Shown piece after piece: positions 1-5,525 of a stretch of DNA of 5,528 bases. A program made the translations under genes and the position numbers. How positions within the stretch are numbered: the first letter of the stretch is position 1; each line of letters starts with the position of its first letter. The notes beneath the pieces are model-generated. The model was given only the letters and a program-made list of their open reading frames with translations. It was not told the origin of the DNA and ran no database searches. The DNA is taken from positions 1-5,528 of the forward strand of contig CANHKH010000246.1 in assembly GCA_947460165.1 (NCBI GenBank), read 5' to 3'. Source of the DNA: Comamonadaceae bacterium (GTDB lineage: Bacteria > Pseudomonadota > Gammaproteobacteria > Burkholderiales > Burkholderiaceae_C).

Positions 1-127
1 CGGTGAGGCGCTCGCCCTTGGCCGCCAAACGCCTGAGCAGCGGCTCGGTCATGACCGCGTCGCCTATCCACTGCGGCGCGATGATGAGCGAGTGGCTGGC
101 TTCAGCGCGCTCAGGCCGTGACTTCAT
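1..127 (-). CDS. waaF: Lipopolysaccharide heptosyltransferase II, N-terminal fragment (cut by window edge)
   Basis: Only the first 42 codons lie in the window; the gene runs off the left edge. Heptosyltransferase II (glycosyltransferase family 9) adds the second L-glycero-D-manno-heptose to the LPS inner core, working at the cytoplasmic face of the inner membrane. The visible part carries the family's N-terminal signature: a hydrophobic strand at residues 14-17 (LIIA), then PQWIGDAVMTEPLL at 18-31, where the GD of the IGD motif is the conserved start of the acceptor-binding Rossmann domain. The ATG at 127 is the first start after an in-frame stop (155-157), so the start is well bounded, although no clear Shine-Dalgarno precedes it. 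It begins 27 bases after the zinc-finger gene on the same strand, so co-transcription or translational coupling is likely. Assignment as WaaF rather than WaaC rests on the PQWIGDAVMTEP wording and on the neighbours. Confidence 0.88.
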   Translation of the reverse strand, partial: MKSRPERAEASHSLIIAPQWIGDAVMTEPLLRRLAAKGERLT

Positions 128-154
128 GGCAGCCGCCGCAGGCGGCCACCAGCT

Positions 155-382
155 TCAGTGGCCACCGTGGAAATGCTCGCCGTCCTTGAGCTGGTAGACG
201 GTGCCGCAGTAGGGGCAGCGCGCCGAGCCGGTTTCGGCCAGGCCCAAATACACACGCGGGTGGCCGCTCCACAGCGCCATGCTGGGGTTGGGGCAAAACA
301 CCCCACCCTGGCTGTTGAGGTCTTTGGCCAGCAGCTCAATGACTTTGCCCGGCTTGTTGGTGGGGTCCATGGCGGTGTTCAT
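155..382 (-). CDS. CHCC-type zinc-finger domain protein (75 aa)
   Basis: A small soluble protein that looks like the bacterial zf-CHCC family, related to the zinc-binding NDUFS6 subunit of mitochondrial complex I. Its bacterial role is not established. Counting from the chosen ATG, the putative zinc ligands are Cys30 (in FCPNPSM), His41 (in SGHPRVYL), and Cys56 and Cys59 (in CPYCGTVY), the C-H-C-C order of the family. The His-rich end (EHFHGGH) could also bind metal. The N-terminal part (residues 11-23) is a short amphipathic stretch, KVIELLAKDLNSQ. The frame opens with a TTG at 394; I prefer ATG 382, but ATG 370 is also possible because none has a convincing ribosome-binding site. The gene sits 20 bases after ilvE and 27 bases before waaF, so it is probably translated from a shared transcript. 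All four ligands are present, so it should be functional. Confidence 0.87.
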   Translation of the reverse strand: MNTAMDPTNKPGKVIELLAKDLNSQGGVFCPNPSMALWSGHPRVYLGLAETGSARCPYCGTVYQLKDGEHFHGGH

Positions 383-402
383 GTCAAGGCTCAAGGAGGG
401 AG

Positions 403-1341
403 TCAGACCAAGGACAGCCAGTTGGCGTACTTGGGGTTGCGACCGCTCACGATGTCGAAAAACGCCGCCTGGATTTTCTCGGTGATAGGGCCGCGGCTGC
501 CCGCGCCAATTTCGATGCGGTCCAGCTCGCGAATGGGCGTGACTTCAGCGGCCGTGCCGGTGAAAAACGCCTCGTCAGAAATATAGACCTCGTCGCGCGT
601 GATGCGCTTTTGCACCAGCTCAATCCCCAAATCTTTGCAGATGTGGAAGATGGTGTTGCGCGTGATGCCGTTCAAGGCGCCGGCCGACAAATCGGGGGTG
701 TAGACCACGCCGTCTTTGACCACAAACATGTTCTCGCCCGCGCCTTCGCTCACAAAGCCCGAGGCGTCCAGCAGCAAGGCCTCGTCGTAGCCGTCGTCCA
801 GCGCTTCCATGTTGGCCAAAATGGAGTTGGTGTAGTTGCTCACCGCCTTGGCCTGCGTCATGGTGATGTTGACGTGGTGGCGGGTGTAGCTGGAGGTTTT
901 CACGCGGATGCCGCGCTTCAAGCCCTCTTCGCCCAGGTAAGCGCCCCAGGCCCAGGCCGCGACCATGATGTGGATTGTGTTGCCCTTCGGAGAAACACCG
1001 AGCTTTTGCGAGCCAATCCAGGTCAGCGGGCGCAGGTAGCAGCTCTCTAAGTTGTTCAAGCGCACCACGTCTTTTTGCGCCTGCATCACCTCTTCAAGGG
1101 CAAAGGGGATGTTCATGCGCAAGATTTTGGCGCTGTTAAAGAGGCGCTGGGTGTGCTCTTGCAGGCGAAAAATGGCCGTGCCCTGCTCGGTTTTGTAAGC
1201 GCGCACGCCTTCAAAAGCGCCGCAGCCGTAGTGCAGGGTGTGGCTGAGCACATGGATTTTGGCGTCCCGCCAATCGACCATTTGGCCGTCCATCCAGATT
1301 TTGCCGTCGCGGTCGTCCATGGAGGGGGGAATCTGCACCAT
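403..1341 (-). CDS. ilvE: Branched-chain amino acid aminotransferase (class IV PLP fold), 312 aa
   Basis: Catalyses the reversible transamination between leucine, isoleucine or valine and their 2-oxo acids, with 2-oxoglutarate/glutamate as partner; it is the last step of branched-chain amino acid synthesis, in the cytoplasm. The protein is full length for the IlvE family (about 300-310 residues). Visible landmarks are the N-terminal WMDGQMVDWRDAKIHVLSH (16-34), the LHYGCGAFEGVRAY segment (36-49), the PLP Schiff-base lysine K165 in TQAKAVSNY, E199 in VSEGAGEN (the acid facing the PLP pyridine nitrogen), GITR at 225-228 and the cofactor-phosphate loop TGTAAEVTP at 261-269. The frame extends upstream to a TTG at 1365, but ATG 1341 has an AAAGGA ribosome-binding site eight bases upstream and gives a normal N terminus. 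It heads the close-packed set ilvE, zinc-finger gene, waaF. A D-amino acid or other class IV aminotransferase is less likely given the match to IlvE motifs. Confidence 0.96.
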   Translation of the reverse strand: MVQIPPSMDDRDGKIWMDGQMVDWRDAKIHVLSHTLHYGCGAFEGVRAYKTEQGTAIFRLQEHTQRLFNSAKILRMNIPFALEEVMQAQKDVVRLNNLESCYLRPLTWIGSQKLGVSPKGNTIHIMVAAWAWGAYLGEEGLKRGIRVKTSSYTRHHVNITMTQAKAVSNYTNSILANMEALDDGYDEALLLDASGFVSEGAGENMFVVKDGVVYTPDLSAGALNGITRNTIFHICKDLGIELVQKRITRDEVYISDEAFFTGTAAEVTPIRELDRIEIGAGSRGPITEKIQAAFFDIVSGRNPKYANWLSLV

Positions 1342-1349
1342 GTGAAAAG

Positions 1350-1355
1350 TCCTTT
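1350..1355 (-). promoter_or_regulatory. Ribosome-binding site of ilvE
   Basis: On the minus strand AAAGGA lies eight bases before the ATG at 1341. It decides the start codon: the upstream TTG at 1365, which opens the frame, would place this site inside the coding region and has no comparable site of its own. Confidence 0.75.
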
Positions 1356-1364
1356 GTTGTCTCA

Positions 1365-1374
1365 ATCAATTGAT
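1365..1374. repeat. 10-bp perfect palindrome ATCAATTGAT before ilvE
   Basis: ATCAATTGAT is its own reverse complement and lies about 25 bases upstream of the ilvE ATG, between the GC-rich repeats and the ribosome-binding site. Its place, close to the expected transcription start, is compatible with an operator, but a 10-bp palindrome alone is weak evidence. I could not identify a convincing sigma-70 promoter beside it. Confidence 0.3.
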
Positions 1375-1391
1375 AGAAGGCGGGGGCCGCC

Positions 1392-1410
1392 GCTGCACCC
1401 GGGCTGCACC
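1392..1410 (-). repeat. Tandem direct repeat GGTGCAGC upstream of ilvE
   Basis: Two identical 8-base copies of GGTGCAGC (minus strand) lie at 1403-1410 and 1392-1399, separated by three bases, so they repeat every 11 bases, about one helical turn. They sit 50-70 bases before the ilvE start, in the gap after the small membrane protein gene. The arrangement fits a regulator binding one face of DNA, but it is short and GC-rich and could be chance. No regulator can be named. Confidence 0.4.
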
Positions 1411-1426
1411 AGGCAATTTACATATT

Positions 1427-1852
1427 TTAGGCTGTGGCCGGCGGCTCGCCCTCGGCCGCTGGGGGCGGAGGCCTGAACAGGCTGTGCTGGGTCAACTTAC
1501 CGCCCACAAAAGTGCAGTCCACATGCGAGTCTGAGTTGTCGGTCCAGCGGTAAAGCTCGGGCTGCGCGTCTTTGTCCGAGCGCAACTGGCCCAAGGCTCG
1601 CGTCATGGCCACCACATGCATGAGCGTCATGCCGGGCTTGAGCTTGGCGTTGAGCATGACGGCGCTGTCCACATAACCAATAGGTCGCTTGGCCGCACGC
1701 TGCAAAATGTGCATGAGCCGCGTGAAATGCAGCATCAGCCACATGACCAGCATGGCGGCTGCGGCTGCCAGACCCATCCATTGGTAGTAGACGTAGGCGA
1801 GCACCAGCGTTGCAATGGCGAGCACGGGCACCAGAATGCGTTGGAAATTCAT
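1427..1852 (-). CDS. Small two-helix membrane protein of unknown function, possible BamE-like C-terminal domain (141 aa)
   Basis: I do not recognise this as a named gene. The N terminus holds two adjacent hydrophobic stretches, about residues 6-25 (ILVPVLAIATLVLAYVYYQW) and 26-43, so it is probably an inner-membrane hairpin or one long anchor. A basic segment (QRAAKR, 51-56) follows, then a soluble domain of about 75 residues containing KPGMTLMHVVAMTRALG (72-88), YRWTDN (101-106) and VDCTFVGGKLTQHSLFRP (111-128). The pattern of Gly-Met-Thr, a helix ending in Leu-Gly, a Trp-containing strand and a final Phe-x-Gly-Gly-Lys strand resembles the BamE/OmlA (SmpA) fold, but this is inference from pattern only. 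The tail is Pro/Ala-rich. The frame extends to a GTG at 1900; ATG 1852 is preferred because it starts directly before the hydrophobic segment, although no strong ribosome-binding site is seen. It lies 85 bases upstream of ilvE on the same strand. Confidence 0.8.
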   Translation of the reverse strand: MNFQRILVPVLAIATLVLAYVYYQWMGLAAAAAMLVMWLMLHFTRLMHILQRAAKRPIGYVDSAVMLNAKLKPGMTLMHVVAMTRALGQLRSDKDAQPELYRWTDNSDSHVDCTFVGGKLTQHSLFRPPPPAAEGEPPATA

Positions 1853-1920
1853 GGGGGCGATTGTGGCAGCGCTGGGGCCGAATTTCTCAGGAACAAGCAC
1901 ACCGATCTCAATGCGCCATT

Positions 1921-1934
1921 TGTTTGATCAAACA
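1921..1934. promoter_or_regulatory. Perfect 14-bp palindrome TGTTTGATCAAACA, candidate operator
   Basis: TGTTTGATCAAACA is exactly self-complementary over 14 bases and stands in the intergenic region about 70-80 bases upstream of the small membrane protein ATG (1852), just past the phoX terminator. A gapless, AT-rich palindrome in front of a gene is typical of a site for a dimeric repressor or activator. It has no loop, so it is not a terminator. I cannot assign it to a known regulator family. Confidence 0.5.
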
Positions 1935-1940
1935 GAGCTG

Positions 1941-1983
1941 AAAAGCAAAAAACCCACTGCACCCCTTTGGAGGATGCAATGGG
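1941..1983 (-). terminator. Intrinsic terminator of phoX
   Basis: Read on the minus strand, a 12-bp stem forms between 1972-1983 (CCCATTGCATCC) and 1953-1964 (GGGTGCAGTGGG), with two G-U pairs and a seven-base loop. Six T residues (1947-1952) follow at once and a second T4 run lies at 1941-1944. It begins about 60 bases after the phoX stop. There is no T run on the other side, so it acts for minus-strand transcription only and separates phoX from the downstream genes. Confidence 0.88.
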
Positions 1984-1997
1984 CCGGCTCGAAGTGA

Positions 1998-2032
1998 ACC
2001 AGGCAAAGTGGAACGGTGTGTTCCACCCTGGT
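1998..2032 (-). repeat. Stem-loop in the phoX 3' untranslated region
   Basis: Inner arms GTGGAAC (2008-2014) and GTTCCAC (2020-2026) pair around a five-base loop. Outer arms ACCAGG (1998-2003) and CCTGGT (2027-2032) extend the stem to 13 bp with one four-base bulge (2004-2007). It lies 13 bases after the phoX stop codon and before the intrinsic terminator. With no T run of its own it is more likely an mRNA 3'-end stabiliser or part of a two-step terminator than a stand-alone terminator. Confidence 0.65.
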
Positions 2033-2045
2033 AGCTCAGCGAAGC

Positions 2046-4343
2046 TTACTTGCCGATTTGCCCGCCATCGTTTTTGGTGATGATCAGGGTGGCCGAACGC
2101 GGGCGACCGGCAGGGCCATGGGCTGCTGCCAAACCACCACCGTTGCCAGGCCATTGGCTTTCAAAGTTAAAGGTGGGGTTGCTGCCGATTTTTGCGGTGT
2201 TTTCACCCGGGTGTTGGATGTTGACAAAAAGGGCCTTGCCATCGGCCGTCTCGGTCAAGCCGGTCACCTCAGCGCCTTTGGGGGCCACCAAGAAGCGGCG
2301 CAGACGCGATTCACCCAAGATGCCGCCTACAAAGGTTTTTTGGCTTCCCGTGGCCGGGGTAGCGCCCGTCAGTTCGTTGGCGACCGTGAACTCACCACCG
2401 TCGCCCACTGAGCCTGGCACGGCTGCGAGCAACATGCAGTTGGTTTCATCGGTGAAGGCGCCGTCATCGGTCTGAATCCAGCAAATACCCGTGCTCTTGC
2501 TGAACCACAAGCCGTCGGGCGAGGACAAGCTGTTTTTGCTGGTGAGTTTGGAGATGTTGACGCTGGCGGCCGAGTCTTCCTCCGCACCAAACAAGAAAAT
2601 ATCCCACTTGAAAGTCATCGCTGTAGACAAGTCACCCGTTTCTTTAAAGCGGATGATGTGGCCGTTCGGGTTGCCCGAACTCTTTTTGCCATCCGGATCG
2701 TTGTACGAACGCGGGTTGGCGGCATCCACTGTAGCGGGCGTGCGATTCGTTGAGTTGTTGTTGGTCAGTGCAAAGTAAATCTCGCCATTGGCTGGATTCA
2801 CGGCGCCCCACTCAGGGCGGTCCATCTTGGTGGCGCCCACCGCGTCAGCGGCCAGACGGGCGAACACCAACACTTCGGCCTGGTTGGCGAAGGCAAAAGT
2901 GGCGTAGCCGCTGATCAGGGGGTTGCTGATGTTCAACTCAATCCAGCTGCCCGTGCCGTCGGCTGCAAATTTAGCGACGTAGAGCTTGCCTTCGTTGAGG
3001 TATTTGTTTCCAGCGAGCATGCCGCGTCCCACGTCGGCCGCATCCCAGTTTTCGGTGGTCACAAATTTGTAAATGTACTCATTGCGGCTGTCGCAGCCCA
3101 TGTAAAACGCCAGTGGCTTGCCCACCGAAGGTGTACCCACCACGCAGGCCTCATGCGCAAAGCGGCCCATGGCCATGCGCTTGGCGGGCACGGCGTTCAC
3201 GTCGGCAGGGTCGACCTCCACGTTGTAGCCAAAAGTGTGCGGTTCATTGCGGAAGTCCGTGGCTTCACTGACGCCAACGCCCACATTCCAGCGGCTAAAG
3301 CGCGAGTCGGTGTCTGGGGCATCGGTGGGTGTGAACCAGCCTTGGCTGCCATAAGGACCTGTCGCTGCCATGGGTGCCCGAGCCACGCCATAGCGCGCAC
3401 GCGAGGTCAGCAACTTGCCAGTGGGCGCTGTGCTGCCCGCAGGCTGGTTGAAGTAAGCGGCCCAGTTTTCTTCGCAACCAATGTAAGTGCCCCAGGGCGT
3501 GGCGCCGTGGCCGCAGTTGTTGAGCGTGCCGCGAACGGTGGCGCCGGTGGTGTCAAATTTCGTGACCATCAGGCTCTTCAAATTGGCCAGGTGAGCGGCC
3601 GGGCCTGTGACGTTGACCACCGTCTGGGGGGTGATGCGGCGGTTCAAGGTCGAGGTGGGGTTGTAGCCAGTGGGCTTGCCGGTGCCGTCTAGGGTGACTT
3701 CCACCAAAGAAATACCGTGCAAGTTGATTTCTTTGAGCACTTGGTCGGCAGGGCGCTCCAAGCCATCCCAAGTGCCAAACTGGTCAAATTTTTTGCCTGT
3801 CGCGCCACCCGAGCTTTGTCCGGTGGTGCTCAAGAAATGCGCATCTGCCGAACTCTCATGGTTCATGGCGATGACGGCTTTGGCGGTGGCGGTGTAGGTG
3901 GCTTTGTTGTTGGTGTCGATGTAAAACAGCTGCATGCCGTCGTGGTGGTCACCCACGCGATTGGCCCAGCTGTCGCCCGTCTCCGAGCCCGTGTTCGTGT
4001 AGGCCGCAGCGGCTGCGTTCAAGGTGTCGCCCGTGGCGTGCAACACGCGGGCGGTGTAACCCGTGGGCAGAACCACTTGGTCCAAAATGCTTTTGTCAAT
4101 GGCAGTGAATGCCAAAGTGGTGCTGCTGGCCAAGGCGGGCAAGACATTGCTCGCGGTGGTGGCGGCAACGGTGCTGCTGCTGCCGCCGCAACCGGGCAGC
4201 ATGGGCAAAGCAAACATCGAAGCCAGACCCAAACCGCCGCGCAAAATAGACCGGCGTGAAGGGCTGCTCAGGGCCTTGTCGAGAACTTCCTGGAAGTGCT
4301 CGTTGTTGGATGTGTTGTCAATGGGGTCGAATGAGTGGGACAC
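2046..4343 (-). CDS. phoX: PhoX-family Tat-exported alkaline phosphatase (765 aa)
   Basis: PhoX enzymes (DUF839, secreted phosphatase family) are calcium- and iron-dependent phosphomonoesterases that release phosphate from organic phosphoesters outside the cytoplasm under phosphate starvation. The N terminus has a long n-region, the twin-arginine motif SRRSIL at 29-34, a hydrophobic stretch (about 36-50) and LPGC ending at Cys52, which could be a lipobox. Family motifs follow: GDHHDGM (131-137), AMNHES (159-164), NCGHGATPWGT (275-286) leading to CEEN (290-293), GRFAHEA (393-399), DSRNEYIYKFV (418-428), DRPEWGAVNP (508-517), SPDGLWF (608-614) and EVTG to VNIQHPGE (692-714). It is slightly longer than a common PhoX, with extra Ala/Thr-rich sequence after the signal. 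The frame opens at TTG 4355; GTG 4343 is preferred because GGAG lies six bases upstream. A Pho box precedes it and a terminator follows, so it is probably transcribed alone. Confidence 0.93.
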   Translation of the reverse strand: MSHSFDPIDNTSNNEHFQEVLDKALSSPSRRSILRGGLGLASMFALPMLPGCGGSSSTVAATTASNVLPALASSTTLAFTAIDKSILDQVVLPTGYTARVLHATGDTLNAAAAAYTNTGSETGDSWANRVGDHHDGMQLFYIDTNNKATYTATAKAVIAMNHESSADAHFLSTTGQSSGGATGKKFDQFGTWDGLERPADQVLKEINLHGISLVEVTLDGTGKPTGYNPTSTLNRRITPQTVVNVTGPAAHLANLKSLMVTKFDTTGATVRGTLNNCGHGATPWGTYIGCEENWAAYFNQPAGSTAPTGKLLTSRARYGVARAPMAATGPYGSQGWFTPTDAPDTDSRFSRWNVGVGVSEATDFRNEPHTFGYNVEVDPADVNAVPAKRMAMGRFAHEACVVGTPSVGKPLAFYMGCDSRNEYIYKFVTTENWDAADVGRGMLAGNKYLNEGKLYVAKFAADGTGSWIELNISNPLISGYATFAFANQAEVLVFARLAADAVGATKMDRPEWGAVNPANGEIYFALTNNNSTNRTPATVDAANPRSYNDPDGKKSSGNPNGHIIRFKETGDLSTAMTFKWDIFLFGAEEDSAASVNISKLTSKNSLSSPDGLWFSKSTGICWIQTDDGAFTDETNCMLLAAVPGSVGDGGEFTVANELTGATPATGSQKTFVGGILGESRLRRFLVAPKGAEVTGLTETADGKALFVNIQHPGENTAKIGSNPTFNFESQWPGNGGGLAAAHGPAGRPRSATLIITKNDGGQIGK

Positions 4344-4347
4344 GGTG

Positions 4348-4366
4348 GGCTCCAAATTGAGGAGCC
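4348..4366 (-). promoter_or_regulatory. phoX ribosome-binding site inside a small hairpin
   Basis: On the minus strand GGCTCC (4361-4366) pairs with GGAGCC (4348-4353) around a seven-base loop. The second arm contains the GGAG Shine-Dalgarno (4350-4353), six bases before the GTG at 4343. If the transcript starts upstream of 4366 the hairpin would cover the ribosome-binding site. The site is also the main reason for choosing GTG 4343 over TTG 4355, which lies in the hairpin loop region. Confidence 0.5.
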
Positions 4367-4385
4367 TTCACTGTGCATAGCTCTT

Positions 4386-4403
4386 GTTACATTCATGTGA
4401 CGG
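4386..4403 (-). promoter_or_regulatory. Pho box (PhoB-binding site) of phoX
   Basis: The minus strand reads CCGTCAC-ATGA-ATGTAAC: two seven-base half-sites in direct orientation, 11 bases apart with a four-base spacer, as in the Pho box (CTGTCAT/C, four bases, CTGTCAT or CTGTAAC). Each half differs by about one base from the CTGTCAC/CTGTAAC forms. It lies 43 bases upstream of the GTG start, where the -35 element would be. TATGCA at 4374-4379 could be the -10, but the spacing (six bases) is shorter than usual, so the transcription start is uncertain. Confidence 0.72.
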
Positions 4404-4499
4404 ATTCAGTAACCGAGTGAATGGCAGGGCAATGCGCTTGTGCATACCGTGCTGGCAGTTGCTCACTTTCTTGAAATGCGTCGCGTTCGGTATGACCAC

Positions 4500-4527
4500 A
4501 AAAATGCGCCCCTGCGGCCTGCGTCAG
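4500..4527 (-). terminator. Weak terminator-like hairpin after the EamA transporter gene
   Basis: About 30 bases past the transporter stop, the minus strand has CCCTG and CAGGG as a five-bp stem with a ten-base loop, then GCGCA and five T residues (4500-4504). An alternative stem TG(A)CGC/GCGCA abuts the T run directly but has a bulge. Either is weak, yet the position and T run make this the best candidate for the transporter gene's terminator. Confidence 0.35.
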
Positions 4528-4553
4528 GGTTTGGCAAGACCCCGTCTGAACGC

Positions 4554-5525
4554 TCAAGCACCACTTCTTGCAAATACCCTCGTCCCCACCACCACCCCCG
4601 CCACCAACAAGGCCATGCCCAGCCAGCTCAACGCCTCGGGCCACGCACCCCTGTGCACAAAGCCATACGCCAGGGCCGAGAGGGTTTCAAACACGATGAG
4701 CTGGCCCGACAGCGTGGTGGGCAGCAGGCGGCTGGCTTGGTTCCACCAGAGCGTCCCCAGCCACGAGGCGAGCAGCCCCATGGCCAGCATCAGGCCCGCG
4801 TAGTGCAGGGGCCGTGGCCCCCAGGGCTGGGCGCTGTCAAACGCCCCGGTGGCCAGCAGGTAGGCGGCCATGCAGACAGCGGCCAAAGGCAAGGTGGCCA
4901 GGCCTTGGGCCGTGGCCCAGGTGCCTGAGCCCACACCTGGGTGGCGCTGCACCCAGGCCGCGTTGCGCAGGGGGTACCAGGTCCAGCACACCAAGGCGGC
5001 CACGGCCAGCAACGTGCCCCAGGCCATGTTGGCGGCACTGCTGGAAGGTGTTGTGCCGGGTGCTGTGCCGAGTGCCAGGCGCTGATGCTCAGAAAAATGC
5101 ACGCAAGCAATGCCCACCACCATCAGCAGCAGCGGCAGCGCCAAGCGGCGCCAGGCCAGCTCGCGCCGGGTGAGATTGGCGCACACGGCAATGACCACCG
5201 GCAGCGTGCCAATGATCACCGTGGGCAGCGGCACACCCGCGAGTTGAATGGCCGAGGACAGCGCCAGGTAATACAGCAGGTTGCCCACGGCGGCGAGCTT
5301 GAGGGCTTCTAGCCAGTCAGCGCGTGAGAGCTGGGCCAACGCCCTCCTATCGCGCCAGGCCAGCAGCAAGGCCACCAGACCAAAAGCCAGGTAACGGCCA
5401 AAGGTGAGCATGGCGGGTGGGTAGTCGGGCAGCAGCACAGGCGCCACAAACACCAGCCCCCACGCCAGGCCAGCCGCCAGGGCAAAGCCAATGCCTGCGC
5501 CCAGGCGCACATCAAGGCGGGGCAT
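4554..5525 (-). CDS. EamA/DMT-superfamily transporter (about 323 aa)
   Basis: An inner-membrane protein of the drug/metabolite transporter superfamily, whose members usually export amino acids, metabolites or small toxic compounds; the substrate cannot be told from sequence. Ten hydrophobic segments are visible in two halves of five: about 11-32, 38-57, 73-93, 97-117, 127-144, then 167-186, 203-226, 240-260, 270-290 and 297-317, with a polar Ser/Thr/Pro-rich linker at 152-165. This internal duplication of five-helix EamA units is the family's hallmark. Typical motifs include GLAWGLVFVAP (19-29) near the start, a helix-2 arginine in FGRYLAFG (42-49) and LLPTTLSGQLIVFETLSALAYG (267-288) near the end. 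The ATG at 5525 gives a natural N terminus, but the frame is still open three bases later at the window edge, so a start outside the window cannot be excluded. Ends about 150 bases before the phoX Pho box. Confidence 0.9.
   Translation of the reverse strand: MPRLDVRLGAGIGFALAAGLAWGLVFVAPVLLPDYPPAMLTFGRYLAFGLVALLLAWRDRRALAQLSRADWLEALKLAAVGNLLYYLALSSAIQLAGVPLPTVIIGTLPVVIAVCANLTRRELAWRRLALPLLLMVVGIACVHFSEHQRLALGTAPGTTPSSSAANMAWGTLLAVAALVCWTWYPLRNAAWVQRHPGVGSGTWATAQGLATLPLAAVCMAAYLLATGAFDSAQPWGPRPLHYAGLMLAMGLLASWLGTLWWNQASRLLPTTLSGQLIVFETLSALAYGFVHRGAWPEALSWLGMALLVAGVVVGTRVFARSGA

Noticed and set aside
610..1050. Long open frame on the plus strand opposite ilvE
   Set aside because: It lies wholly antisense to the clearly coding ilvE, its translation is Val/Ala/His-rich with no recognisable domain, and such mirror frames are expected in GC-rich genes.
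1366..1426. GGCGG/CCGCC hairpin (1379-1391) as a terminator between the 141-aa gene and ilvE
   Set aside because: The stem is only five bp with a three-base loop and is followed by TTCTAT instead of a T run; too weak to call.
3153..4259. Long plus-strand open frames opposite phoX
   Set aside because: They are antisense shadows of phoX; the translations are low-complexity (Ala/Gly/Val) with no motif, while the phoX frame carries many family motifs.
4404..4414. Possible third Pho half-site (GGTTACT) continuing the 11-base phase
   Set aside because: It shares too few positions with CTGTCAT or CTGTAAC to support.
4443..4494. Inverted pair CATACCG (4443-4449) and CGGTATG (4488-4494) upstream of phoX
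   Set aside because: The arms are only seven bases and 38 bases apart, with no T run and no fit to a known site; chance occurrence is likely.
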